DNA of 6,150 nt from Pseudomonadota bacterium (GTDB lineage Bacteria > Desulfobacterota > Desulfobulbia > Desulfobulbales > Desulfobulbaceae): positions 1 through 6,150 of the forward strand of contig WQUH01000088.1 in assembly GCA_009782165.1 (NCBI GenBank), in the 5' to 3' direction. A model generated the notes under the pieces. That model worked only from the letters and a program-made list of their open reading frames with translations, had not been told where the DNA came from and did no database searches. This document shows, one piece after another, positions 1-5,183 of the stretch. The number at the start of each line of letters is the position of its first letter. Positions within the stretch are counted from its first letter, which is position 1. The position numbers were made by a program, and so were the translations under genes.

Positions 1-550
1 GGATCTTCCGGTCCTTGAAGTCGGCCATCAGCGTCCGCAGGGCGATCTCTGTCTTGGCCACCAGCATCACCCCCGAGGTGTCCTTGTCCAGGCGATGGAC
101 AATGCCCGGCCGGCCGGCGTCGGCCGAGGGCAGATCCCGGCACCGGTGCAGCAGACCGTGCACCAGGGTGCCGCTGCGGTGGCCTCCGGCCGGATGCACG
201 ACCAGGCCGGGTGGTTTGTCGATGACAAGAATGTGCGCATCCTCATGGAGCACGGCAAAATCGATCTGTTCCGGAACAAGCTCGAGCGGCGACGGCGGCG
301 GCAGGACAACGGCGACGGTTTCGCCAGGCCGCAAACGATGCCCGGCCTTGACCTGGCTGCCGTCGACCAGCGCATGGCCGGCAACGATCAGCCTGTGCAA
401 GGCGGAGCGGGTGTGCTCGGGATATGTGTCGGTCAGAAAATGATCGAGCCGCTGGCCGGCATCGATCGGGGCAACAACAAAAACAGCCGGCAGGGCGGCG
501 GAAGGGCCGTCGGCTGCAAGCGGCGATTCCTCCTTCCCCGGCCCGGTCAT
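1..550 (-). CDS. rluD: RluD-type 23S rRNA pseudouridine synthase, C-terminus cut by window edge
   Basis: RluA-family enzyme that isomerises uridine to pseudouridine in RNA; RluD members act on the helix 69 region of 23S rRNA. Read from the ATG at 550, 183 residues are visible. An S4-like RNA-binding domain spans about residues 33-80 (GQRLDHFL, then RSALHRLI). The catalytic domain opens with LHEDAHILVIDKPPGLVVHP (about 101-120) and carries the hallmark HRLDKDTSG at 152-160, where Asp155 is the expected catalytic aspartate, followed by VMLVAK. Family members run to about 300-330 residues, so 120-150 are missing beyond the left edge. The ATG lies 22 bp after the carD stop, so the two are probably cotranscribed. 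No good Shine-Dalgarno precedes it, and the first 20 or so residues look like a nonconserved tail, so the exact start is uncertain. RluD and RluC are hard to separate from this part; the RluA-family call is firm, the symbol less so. Confidence 0.9.
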   Translation of the reverse strand, partial: MTGPGKEESPLAADGPSAALPAVFVVAPIDAGQRLDHFLTDTYPEHTRSALHRLIVAGHALVDGSQVKAGHRLRPGETVAVVLPPPSPLELVPEQIDFAVLHEDAHILVIDKPPGLVVHPAGGHRSGTLVHGLLHRCRDLPSADAGRPGIVHRLDKDTSGVMLVAKTEIALRTLMADFKDRKI

Positions 551-572
551 GGGATGTATGCGCCTGGCGCAA

Positions 573-1052
573 TCAGCAAAAGAGTTTTTCGATCTGTTGC
601 GCTATCTTCGCCTCTTCCATCTGCTTGGCCAGCGACAGCTCCTTGACCAGCAGATTTTTGGCGGTGTCCAGCATCTTCCGCTCGCCGTAGGACAGGTCTT
701 TGTCCTCCCTCAGCAGGAACAGATCCCGCAGCACCACCGCCACCTCGAACACCGAACCGGTCTTGATTTTTTCCATGTACTCGCGATACCGGCGATTCCA
801 GGTCTGCGCCGTGATCTTGACATCGCGCTCCTTCAGGATCTCGATCACCTTGGGCACGTCCTCCCCGGAGATGATCGCCCGCAGGCCGAATTTGCTGCTG
901 GTGGCGATCGGGATCATGATCGTCATATCGTTATCCAGGATTTTCATCACGTAAAACCGCTGATCGATCCCGCCAATGGTCTGCGTTTCTATGGACTCGA
1001 TGAGTCCCACGCCATGGGCCGGATAGACAGCCATGTCACCTTTTGCAAACAC
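573..1052 (-). CDS. carD: CarD/CdnL-family RNA polymerase-binding transcriptional regulator
   Basis: A 159-residue protein that, by family, binds the RNA polymerase beta subunit and stabilises open promoter complexes, notably at rRNA promoters. The N-terminal Tudor-like RNAP-interaction domain opens with FAKGDMAVYPAHGVGLIE and continues through QRFYVMKI and MIPI. The helical C-terminal domain contains TWNRRYREYMEKI; its Trp (residue 85 from this start) matches the conserved tryptophan that wedges at the upstream edge of the transcription bubble. I chose the GTG at 1052 rather than the ATG at 1094. A GGAGG sits 5 nt before the GTG, family members start very close to the KGDMAVYPAHGVG block, and the extra 14 upstream residues look like translated leader. 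It is the first gene of a likely carD-rluD unit with its own promoter. Length and domains are normal, and nothing suggests the toxin- or zinc-associated larger CarD forms. Confidence 0.94.
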   Translation of the reverse strand: MFAKGDMAVYPAHGVGLIESIETQTIGGIDQRFYVMKILDNDMTIMIPIATSSKFGLRAIISGEDVPKVIEILKERDVKITAQTWNRRYREYMEKIKTGSVFEVAVVLRDLFLLREDKDLSYGERKMLDTAKNLLVKELSLAKQMEEAKIAQQIEKLFC

Positions 1053-1057
1053 ACGCC

Positions 1058-1062
1058 CCTCC
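1058..1062 (-). promoter_or_regulatory. Ribosome binding site deciding the carD GTG start
   Basis: On the minus strand, GGAGG followed by GGCGT and then GTG gives a 5-nt spacer to the GTG at 1052-1050. No comparable site precedes the longer ATG at 1094, so this site favours the shorter carD. Confidence 0.75.
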
Positions 1063-1118
1063 GAATACTCTGAAACCTGCCGGCTGCACCACACCGCTGA
1101 CCGTATTCTTAAAATACT

Positions 1119-1147
1119 ATACTATCATATCTTTTCATTCTTGGCAA
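1119..1147 (-). promoter_or_regulatory. Putative sigma70 promoter of carD-rluD
   Basis: The minus strand reads TTGCCA (1147-1142), a 17-nt spacer, then TAGTAT (1124-1119). This lies in the only markedly AT-rich patch of the pth-carD gap, with predicted initiation near 1112 and a leader of about 60 nt before the GTG. The -35 box matches 4 of 6 consensus bases. The -10 keeps T1, A2 and T6, and overlapping alternatives exist (TATAGT, TATGAT). An imperfect palindrome, GTATT-5 nt-AATAC at 1103-1117, covers the predicted start and could be an operator; that is inference. The rest of the pth-carD gap (1148-1241) holds only a short hairpin at 1149-1162. Confidence 0.5.
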
Positions 1148-1148
1148 A

Positions 1149-1162
1149 GGCTGTCTCCAGCC
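1149..1162 (-). other. Short GNRA-loop hairpin between pth and carD
   Basis: On the minus strand GGCTG-GAGA-CAGCC forms a perfect 5-bp stem with a GNRA tetraloop, followed only by TTTGCC. It sits 80-93 nt past the pth stop and directly upstream of the carD -35 box. It could help stabilise or end the pth transcript, but the stem is short and the T-tract poor, so I do not call a terminator. Confidence 0.25.
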
Positions 1163-1241
1163 AGCGGGAGCAACTCCGGGCAAAAATGCGGCAAAACAAG
1201 ACGAGGCATCCGTTGCCAGGGCGAAATGTTTTGTGTTGTAT

Positions 1242-1832
1242 TTACAGCCCGTTGATCCGATTCATGCAGACGTCGATGCCCTCGCGGACGAACAGTTCGC
1301 CGGCCTCGACCGCCAAGGTTTTCCGCTGATCGAACAGGAGCTGTTCGTCACTGCTCAGGCGCGACAGCACGAACTGGTCGACAGGCTGCCCCTGTTCCGC
1401 GGGACCGGCCAGGGGGCGGCCGATGCCGATTTTCATCCGGGCGAAATCCTGGCTGCCGAGATGCTGGATAATGGACCGGATGCCGTTATGGCCGCCGGAG
1501 CCGCCACGGGACACCAGCTTGACCCGGCCCGCCGCCAGATCGATGTCGTCGTGCAGCACCAGGAGATGTTCCCGCGGGATGGCGAAGTAGTCAAGGAAAG
1601 AGCGGATACATTCGCCGGAGCGGTTCATGTAGGTTTGCGGCTTCAGCAGGAAAATCTGCCCGCCCCAGGCCCGTCCCTGACAGCAGAGTCCCTTCATTTT
1701 GAGGGTATCGACCCGCCAGCCGTGGCTTTCGGCAATATGGTCGATGAACAGAAAACCGATGTTATGCCGGGTCAGATGATATTCCCGGCCGGGGTTCCCG
1801 AGACCTGCAAGTAAAAATCGCCGATCTGCCAT
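1242..1832 (-). CDS. pth: Peptidyl-tRNA hydrolase
   Basis: Cytoplasmic enzyme that cleaves the ester bond of peptidyl-tRNAs released by stalled ribosomes, freeing tRNA for reuse. The 196-residue length fits the bacterial Pth family (about 190). All expected active-site residues are present: GLGNPG (Asn13), TRHNIGF (catalytic His23), KPQTYMNRSG (Asn70), LHDDIDL (Asp95, which orients the histidine) and GGSGGHNGIRSI (His115, Asn116). The start is the ATG at 1832, 10 residues before GLGNPG-type sequence begins, as is usual. The bases upstream (CCTCTGTACCGCC) contain no recognisable Shine-Dalgarno, and the T-tract of the rplY terminator ends only 13 nt before the ATG. Expression therefore depends on terminator readthrough, an unseen promoter, or unusual initiation. 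The next gene, carD, is 190 bp further on with its own promoter. Confidence 0.97.
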   Translation of the reverse strand: MADRRFLLAGLGNPGREYHLTRHNIGFLFIDHIAESHGWRVDTLKMKGLCCQGRAWGGQIFLLKPQTYMNRSGECIRSFLDYFAIPREHLLVLHDDIDLAAGRVKLVSRGGSGGHNGIRSIIQHLGSQDFARMKIGIGRPLAGPAEQGQPVDQFVLSRLSSDEQLLFDQRKTLAVEAGELFVREGIDVCMNRINGL

Positions 1833-1845
1833 GGCGGTACAGAGG

Positions 1846-1884
1846 AAAACAGAGAAAACGAGCCGAAGGATGCCTTCGGCTCGT
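1846..1884 (-). terminator. Strong intrinsic terminator after rplY
   Basis: A perfect 12-bp stem (1858-1869 with 1873-1884; ACGAGCCGAAGG on the minus strand) closes a 3-nt loop (CAT) and is followed by TTTTCTCTGTTTT. The plus strand has no T-tract after the stem, so it acts on minus-strand transcripts. It lies 60 nt past the rplY stop and ends 13 nt before pth. The rest of the 112-bp rplY-pth gap shows no clear promoter. Confidence 0.88.
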
Positions 1885-1944
1885 CGACGACGCGGACAGC
1901 ACCGGGCGCTGCCTGGGGGTTACACGCAACCGCGCGCTGATACG

Positions 1945-2502
1945 CTATTGGACATTCACGCAGGTCACGTCGGGTTTTTCCAGCATCTCGACATTGGCCG
2001 GGAGCGGCAGATCGCCATAGGTCAACCCTGCGCCTCCCTGCTCCAGCGGGGTAATATCGACCTGGATGACATCGGGTATGTCGAGCGGGCAGCCGCGCAA
2101 CTGGACGACATCCTTGTGGATGTGCAGCTCGCCTCCCAGATCGACGCCCTTGGCGGTGCCGACATACTGGATCGGCACGGTGAACCTGGCGGCCTTGCGC
2201 AGATCGATCTCAAGAAAATCGACATGGAGCAGTTGACCGGTGGCCGGATCCTTCTGGACCTCCTGCACCAGCACGTGCCGCTCGCCGACGGCGTCGCCTT
2301 CGACCGTCAGGGTGACAACCGCATTGCGGCCATGAATGGACATGAGGTCTTTATGCAGCTTCGGCGTCTCGAATTGCAGCGAAACAGCGGCCTTGCCGCC
2401 GCTATACAGGTTGGCGGGCGTCATCTCGCGCATCCGCAACTGCCGCATCGGGCCCTTGCCGAAAACCGTGCGCACCTTGGAATCCATACGTACCTGTAAC
2501 AT
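1945..2502 (-). CDS. rplY: 50S ribosomal protein L25, two-domain Ctc/TL5 type
   Basis: Ribosomal protein that binds 5S rRNA in the large subunit. The 185-residue product has the long (CTC/TL5) form rather than the roughly 95-residue E. coli form. An N-terminal L25 domain covers about residues 1-90 (QLRMREMTPANLYSGGK, then VVTLTVEGD and HVLVQEVQKDP). A C-terminal TL5-like beta domain follows (HVDFLEIDLRK, FTVPIQYVGTAKGVDLGGEL, CPLDIPDVIQVDITPLEQG). The TL5 domain often ends in an acidic or low-complexity tail, which is absent here. The ATG at 2502 is chosen because GGGGGAGG sits 5 nt upstream; a longer reading frame up to 2535 would bury that site. It lies 53 bp after prs and is the last gene before the terminator at 1846-1884. 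The prs-rplY pairing is common in bacteria. Confidence 0.95.
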   Translation of the reverse strand: MLQVRMDSKVRTVFGKGPMRQLRMREMTPANLYSGGKAAVSLQFETPKLHKDLMSIHGRNAVVTLTVEGDAVGERHVLVQEVQKDPATGQLLHVDFLEIDLRKAARFTVPIQYVGTAKGVDLGGELHIHKDVVQLRGCPLDIPDVIQVDITPLEQGGAGLTYGDLPLPANVEMLEKPDVTCVNVQ

Positions 2503-2507
2503 ACCAA

Positions 2508-2515
2508 CCTCCCCC
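2508..2515 (-). promoter_or_regulatory. Ribosome binding site of rplY
   Basis: GGGGGAGG on the minus strand, 5 nt before the ATG at 2502. This is one of the best Shine-Dalgarno sequences in the window, as expected for a ribosomal protein, and it decides the start. Confidence 0.8.
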
Positions 2516-2534
2516 TTTTCCGGGACTTGAAACA

Positions 2535-2544
2535 ACTCGCGAGT
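2535..2544. other. Perfect 10-bp palindrome in the prs-rplY gap
   Basis: ACTCGCGAGT is fully self-complementary and lies between the prs stop and the rplY ribosome binding site. With no loop it suits a DNA operator better than an RNA hairpin. No promoter boxes are evident around it, and chance occurrence is possible. Confidence 0.25.
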
Positions 2545-2555
2545 GCGAATTGCAG

Positions 2556-3494
2556 TTAAACAAATAAATAGCTGACGGAATCCTCATTGTAGATCCGGCG
2601 GATCGCCTCGCCCAGCAGGGAACCCACGGACAAGACCGTGATCTTTTCGCACCCTCTGGTCGCCTCGCTGGGCGGGATGGAATTCGTCACCACCAGGGAT
2701 TTCAGACAGGATTGGGTAATCCGCCCAACCGCCGGACCGGAAAGCACCCCATGGGAACAACAGGCGTGCACCTCCTTGGCGCCCACCTGCTTCAGGATTT
2801 CCGCGCCGCCGCACAGCGTGCCCGCGGTATCCACCATATCGTCCAGCAGCACGGCGGTCTTGCCGGCGACATCGCCAATCACCCGCATGGCCTGGCACTC
2901 GTTGGCCCGCTCGCGGCGCTTGTCGATAATGGCCAAGCCCGCATTGAGACGCTTGGCAAAGGCGCGGGTCCGCTCCACGCCGCCGGCATCGGGCGACACC
3001 ATCACCACATCGGTGAAACGTTCACGGATATGTTTGAGGATGATCGGCGCGGCATAGAGATGATCGACCGGGATGTTGAAAAACCCCTGGATCTGGCCGG
3101 CATGCAGATCCATGCACAGCACCCTGCGGGTTCCGACCACCGTGAGCATTTCCGCGACCGCCTTGGCGGTGATCGGCACGCGGGGCCGGACCTTGCGATC
3201 CTGACGCGCATAGCCGTAATAGGGCATGACCGCGGTGATCCTGCGGGCCGACGCGCGGCGCAGGGCATCGATCATGATCAGCAGCTCCATGAGATGATCG
3301 TTGACCGGGGTGCAGGTGGGCTGGACAATGAACACGTCCGCGCCGCGGACATTTTCGCCGATCTCGACGGAGATCTCGCCGTCGGAAAACTGCTTGACCT
3401 CGGCCGCCCCAAGGGGGACGCCCAGATAGTCGCAGATCTCCAGGGCAATGGCCGGATTGGCGTTACCGGCAAAAATTTTCATTTTTTTGGGCAT
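2556..3494 (-). CDS. prs: Ribose-phosphate pyrophosphokinase (PRPP synthetase)
   Basis: Cytoplasmic enzyme transferring pyrophosphate from ATP to ribose 5-phosphate, giving PRPP for purines, pyrimidines, NAD, His and Trp. The 312 residues match the class I length (about 315). Visible motifs include [16 protein letters not shown] near the N-terminus, [11 protein letters not shown] (about 91-101), the PRPP synthetase signature [12 protein letters not shown] (about 128-139), VSPDAGG (about 166-172), IDKRR with the catalytic-flap lysine (about 192) and the ribose-5-phosphate loop DDMVDTAGT (218-226). The ATG at 3494 gives [11 protein letters not shown], which aligns with the E. coli start. A TTG at 3509 and an ATG at 3482 are alternatives, and none has a strong Shine-Dalgarno. 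It begins 32 bp after the tRNA-Gln 3' end, implying tRNA processing within a shared transcript, and ends 53 bp before rplY. Confidence 0.96.
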   Translation of the reverse strand: MPKKMKIFAGNANPAIALEICDYLGVPLGAAEVKQFSDGEISVEIGENVRGADVFIVQPTCTPVNDHLMELLIMIDALRRASARRITAVMPYYGYARQDRKVRPRVPITAKAVAEMLTVVGTRRVLCMDLHAGQIQGFFNIPVDHLYAAPIILKHIRERFTDVVMVSPDAGGVERTRAFAKRLNAGLAIIDKRRERANECQAMRVIGDVAGKTAVLLDDMVDTAGTLCGGAEILKQVGAKEVHACCSHGVLSGPAVGRITQSCLKSLVVTNSIPPSEATRGCEKITVLSVGSLLGEAIRRIYNEDSVSYLFV

Positions 3495-3526
3495 AATCGA
3501 TCTGCTCAACCGTCTTCAAAAGAAAC

Positions 3527-3601
3527 TGGCTGGGGCGGGAGGATTCGAACCCCCGAATGCAAGGATCAAAACCTTGTGTCTTACCGCTTGACGACACCCC
3601 A
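3527..3601 (-). tRNA. tRNA-Gln, anticodon UUG
   Basis: The minus strand folds into a full cloverleaf. The acceptor arms TGGGGTG/CGCCCCA pair over 7 bp with one G-T pair. A D-arm contains AAGCGGTAAGA. The anticodon stem CAAGG/CCTTG encloses the loop TTTTGAT, giving anticodon TTG (UUG, Gln). The T-arm is GGGGG-TTCGAAT-CCTCC. The discriminator is G and CCA is encoded in the DNA (3529-3527). The G discriminator fits tRNA-Gln. The gene lies 30 bp after ispE and 32 bp before prs in the same direction, so it is probably cut out of an operon transcript. In bacteria lacking GlnRS, this tRNA is charged with Glu by a nondiscriminating GluRS and amidated by GatCAB; whether that applies here cannot be seen. 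Confidence 0.98.
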
Positions 3602-3631
3602 ACGCAACACCTGACGAACAAAAAGGGCCAT

Positions 3632-4537
3632 TCATTTCTCTCCAACCGGAGCAACCAGATAGGTCGCGGCAAACCGGGGCTTGCACGCGGCGCGGCAGGC
3701 TTCCGCCGCCTCGCGGTTGGCGAAGAGACCGAACACCGTGGGCCCGGAGCCGGACATCAGCGCCCTGACCGCTCCCCAGCGGAGCATTTCGCCTTTCAGC
3801 CGCTCGATGAGCGGATAGCGGGCAAGGGTCACTGTTTCCAGGTCATTGACCAAGGCCGTCTCCGGCCCGATCGCGCCTCCGCAGCCCCCCAGATCCGCGC
3901 CTCCGGCAACACATTCTTGCGAACTTGTCAGGTTACTTGATTCGTCTTGTTTTGTCAACGCAAAAGTCTGGTATACCCAGCGGGTCGAGACAGGGAATCC
4001 GGGATTCACCAGCAGGATCGCATACCCCCGCAAGGGGGGCACGGGCTGCAAGACCTCGCCGATGCCCGTGGCCAGGGCCGCGGGGCTGTCGGCAAGAAAA
4101 AACGGCACATCCGCGCCCAGCCGCATGCCCAATCCGGCCAGTTCATCCGGGGTCAGGCCGCCGTCGAACAGCTCGTTCATCGCCCGGAGGGTCGCGGCGG
4201 CGTCGCTGCTGCCGCCGCCCAGACCGGCGGCCACCGGTATGTTCTTGGTCAGGTGAATGGCAACGCCGGAGGAGGCCAGGCCCCGTCGCCCCTGGGTCGT
4301 CCGCAGGAACAGGTCAGCCGCCCGATAGACGAGATTGTTGTGGTCTCCGGGGACGCCCGCTCCCGCGCAGCGAAAATGAATCCCTTCGGCGCAAACGGTC
4401 AGTTCGAGCAGATCGCAGAGATCCACCTTCTGCATCCAGGTGGCAAGCAGGTGGTAGCCATCGGGACGGCGGCCGGTTACCCGCAGAAACAGGTTGATCT
4501 TCGCCGGCGCCCGCACGCTCAGCCGCCTCTGGTCCAT
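3632..4537 (-). CDS. ispE: 4-diphosphocytidyl-2-C-methyl-D-erythritol kinase
   Basis: GHMP-superfamily kinase that phosphorylates the 2-hydroxyl of CDP-methylerythritol with ATP, the fourth step of the MEP isoprenoid pathway. The 301-residue protein begins RLSVRAPAKINLFLRV with the conserved substrate Lys13. It has the glycine-rich ATP loop PVAAGLGGGSSDAAAT (101-116), the catalytic aspartate in GADVPFF (Asp143), and a C-terminal SGSGPTVFGLF motif. The ATG at 4537 is preferred over a TTG at 4549, because the GAAGGG upstream abuts the TTG and lies 12 nt from the ATG. The DUF1844 stop is only 16 nt upstream, suggesting coupled translation. A linker near residues 190-210 (TKQDESSNLTSSQECV) has AT-rich codons unlike the rest of the gene and overlaps a likely internal promoter. 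Confidence 0.96.
   Translation of the reverse strand: MDQRRLSVRAPAKINLFLRVTGRRPDGYHLLATWMQKVDLCDLLELTVCAEGIHFRCAGAGVPGDHNNLVYRAADLFLRTTQGRRGLASSGVAIHLTKNIPVAAGLGGGSSDAAATLRAMNELFDGGLTPDELAGLGMRLGADVPFFLADSPAALATGIGEVLQPVPPLRGYAILLVNPGFPVSTRWVYQTFALTKQDESSNLTSSQECVAGGADLGGCGGAIGPETALVNDLETVTLARYPLIERLKGEMLRWGAVRALMSGSGPTVFGLFANREAAEACRAACKPRFAATYLVAPVGEK
3930..3958 (-). promoter_or_regulatory. Putative sigma70 promoter inside ispE, for tRNA-Gln-prs-rplY
   Basis: On the minus strand a perfect TTGACA (3958-3953) is followed by a 17-nt spacer and TAACCT (3935-3930), which keeps T1, A2 and T6 of the -10 consensus. The site is in an AT-rich island of an otherwise GC-rich gene, in a variable linker of IspE. 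Initiation near 3923 would begin about 320 nt upstream of tRNA-Gln, in the right direction to serve tRNA-Gln, prs and rplY independently of the distal promoter. The -10 box is mediocre, so this remains a prediction. Confidence 0.45.
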
Positions 4538-4553
4538 GCCGGCCGACAACCCT

Positions 4554-4868
4554 TCAGGCCAGTTTGACGAACCGCATCTTCAATTCATACAGGATGCTGG
4601 CCAGCAGTTCGTGTTCTTCATGGGAGAGGTTGCCCTTGGTCTTTTCGGCCAGCAGGGTCAGGGTGTCGATGGTGTGCTTGGCCACTTCCCGGTCGACCAG
4701 CCGCTGCCCCGTCTCAGGGTGCGGCAGGTCTCCCATGTAGAACAGCGCCGATGTGTTCAGGGAGAGAATAAAGGAGGCAAAGGTCACCTCCGGCATGACG
4801 CACCTGCCGCGCGCATCCCGAACGGTTCCCTCCGGACATTCGTCGCACTGGGCACGATTTTCACTCAT
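4554..4868 (-). CDS. DUF1844-domain protein with cysteine-bearing N-terminal tag
   Basis: A 104-residue protein of unknown function. Residues about 27-100 match the DUF1844 pattern as I know it: VTFASFILSLNTSALFYMGDLPHPETG, then AKHTIDTLTLLAEKTKGNLSHEEHELL and a C-terminal LYELKMRFVKL. No signal peptide or membrane helix is evident, so a cytoplasmic, mostly helical protein is expected. The N-terminal 25 residues carry C8-x2-C11-x11-C23 in the form CPEGTVRDARGRC, which could bind metal or form a disulfide; I know of no assigned role. The ATG at 4868 is the start, with GAGTGAG about 5 nt upstream as a moderate ribosome site. It is the first gene of the minus-strand operon and ends 16 nt before ispE. 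The family call is confident; the function is not known. Confidence 0.85.
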   Translation of the reverse strand: MSENRAQCDECPEGTVRDARGRCVMPEVTFASFILSLNTSALFYMGDLPHPETGQRLVDREVAKHTIDTLTLLAEKTKGNLSHEEHELLASILYELKMRFVKLA

Positions 4869-5045
4869 GGCATCTCACTCATTGTTCCGGAACCTTCTGA
4901 TTTCAGGGTCCGCAATACGGTATCCCGGCCGGCGCTCCGTTGCCGGTATCGCAGCCCCGGCCACCCGCGACAGCCTGTTCTGAAGCAAAAACGGGGCGGG
5001 AGGCATCGCGGCGCGATGCGGCAAAAACCAAACGCCAACCGTCTG
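4869..5045 (-). other. Long leader of the DUF1844-ispE operon, with several inverted repeats
   Basis: About 170 nt separate the predicted transcription start (near 5039) from the DUF1844 ATG. The segment holds a perfect 7-bp hairpin (GCATCGC at 5003-5009 with GCGATGC at 5013-5019, 3-nt loop). Two mutually exclusive pairings follow: 4927-4932 with 4957-4962 (GGCCGG/CCGGCC), and 4929-4933 with 4942-4946 (CCGGC/GCCGG). The octamer GCAAAAAC occurs twice on the plus strand (4985-4992, 5021-5028), flanking the hairpin. No known riboswitch core was recognised. Overlapping minus-strand reading frames exist here, but none resembles a protein I know. Confidence 0.35.
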
Positions 5046-5074
5046 AATATACCGGCATCCCGGTCGAGCCACAA
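5046..5074 (-). promoter_or_regulatory. Putative sigma70 promoter of the DUF1844-ispE-tRNA-prs-rplY operon
   Basis: The minus strand shows TTGTGG (5074-5069), a spacer of exactly 17 nt, then TATATT (5051-5046), five of six matches to the -10 consensus. Predicted initiation is near 5039. It is back-to-back with the gltX promoter; the two predicted starts are about 145 bp apart, a typical divergent arrangement. Between the two promoters (5075-5148) I see no further motif. Confidence 0.6.
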
Positions 5075-5148
5075 CGGGAAAGTACAGCGGTTTGCCGGCC
5101 GTCTTGCCCCGACCGGCGCACATTCAGGAGCGGCCGCTCAGCTTCCCC

Positions 5149-5177
5149 TTGAACAGAGACCGGCAAAACGCTATATA
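5149..5177 (+). promoter_or_regulatory. Putative sigma70 promoter of gltX
   Basis: TTGAAC (5149-5154), a 17-nt spacer, then TATATA (5172-5177) give a near-consensus sigma70 promoter. Each box matches five of six bases. The -10 is followed by a GGGGG run; predicted initiation is near 5184, leaving about 125 nt of leader before gltX. Confidence 0.65.
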
Positions 5178-5183
5178 GGGGGT

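Noticed and set aside
95..646. Plus-strand open frame opposite rluD and the carD end
   Set aside because: It overlaps two recognisable minus-strand genes and has no family resemblance.
1205..1217. GGCA/TGCC hairpin as a pth terminator
   Set aside because: Only a 4-bp stem followed by an interrupted T-run (TCGTCTTGTTTTG); too weak to call.
3495..3509. TTG start for prs at 3509
   Set aside because: The ATG at 3494 gives the N-terminus usual for the family ([11 protein letters not shown]); the extra five residues have no support.
2712..3614. Plus-strand open frame of 300 codons opposite prs
   Set aside because: It is antisense to prs, which carries all family motifs, and runs across the tRNA-Gln gene; a composition shadow.
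3947..4567. Plus-strand open frames opposite ispE
   Set aside because: The minus-strand frame has the complete GHMP kinase motif set; the opposite translations are low-complexity Arg/Gly/Pro-rich.
4865..5074. 69-codon minus-strand frame ending in an ATGA overlap with the DUF1844 start
   Set aside because: The overlap looks like translational coupling, but the frame starts upstream of or inside the predicted promoter, lacks a ribosome site, and its Arg/Cys-rich translation resembles nothing known.
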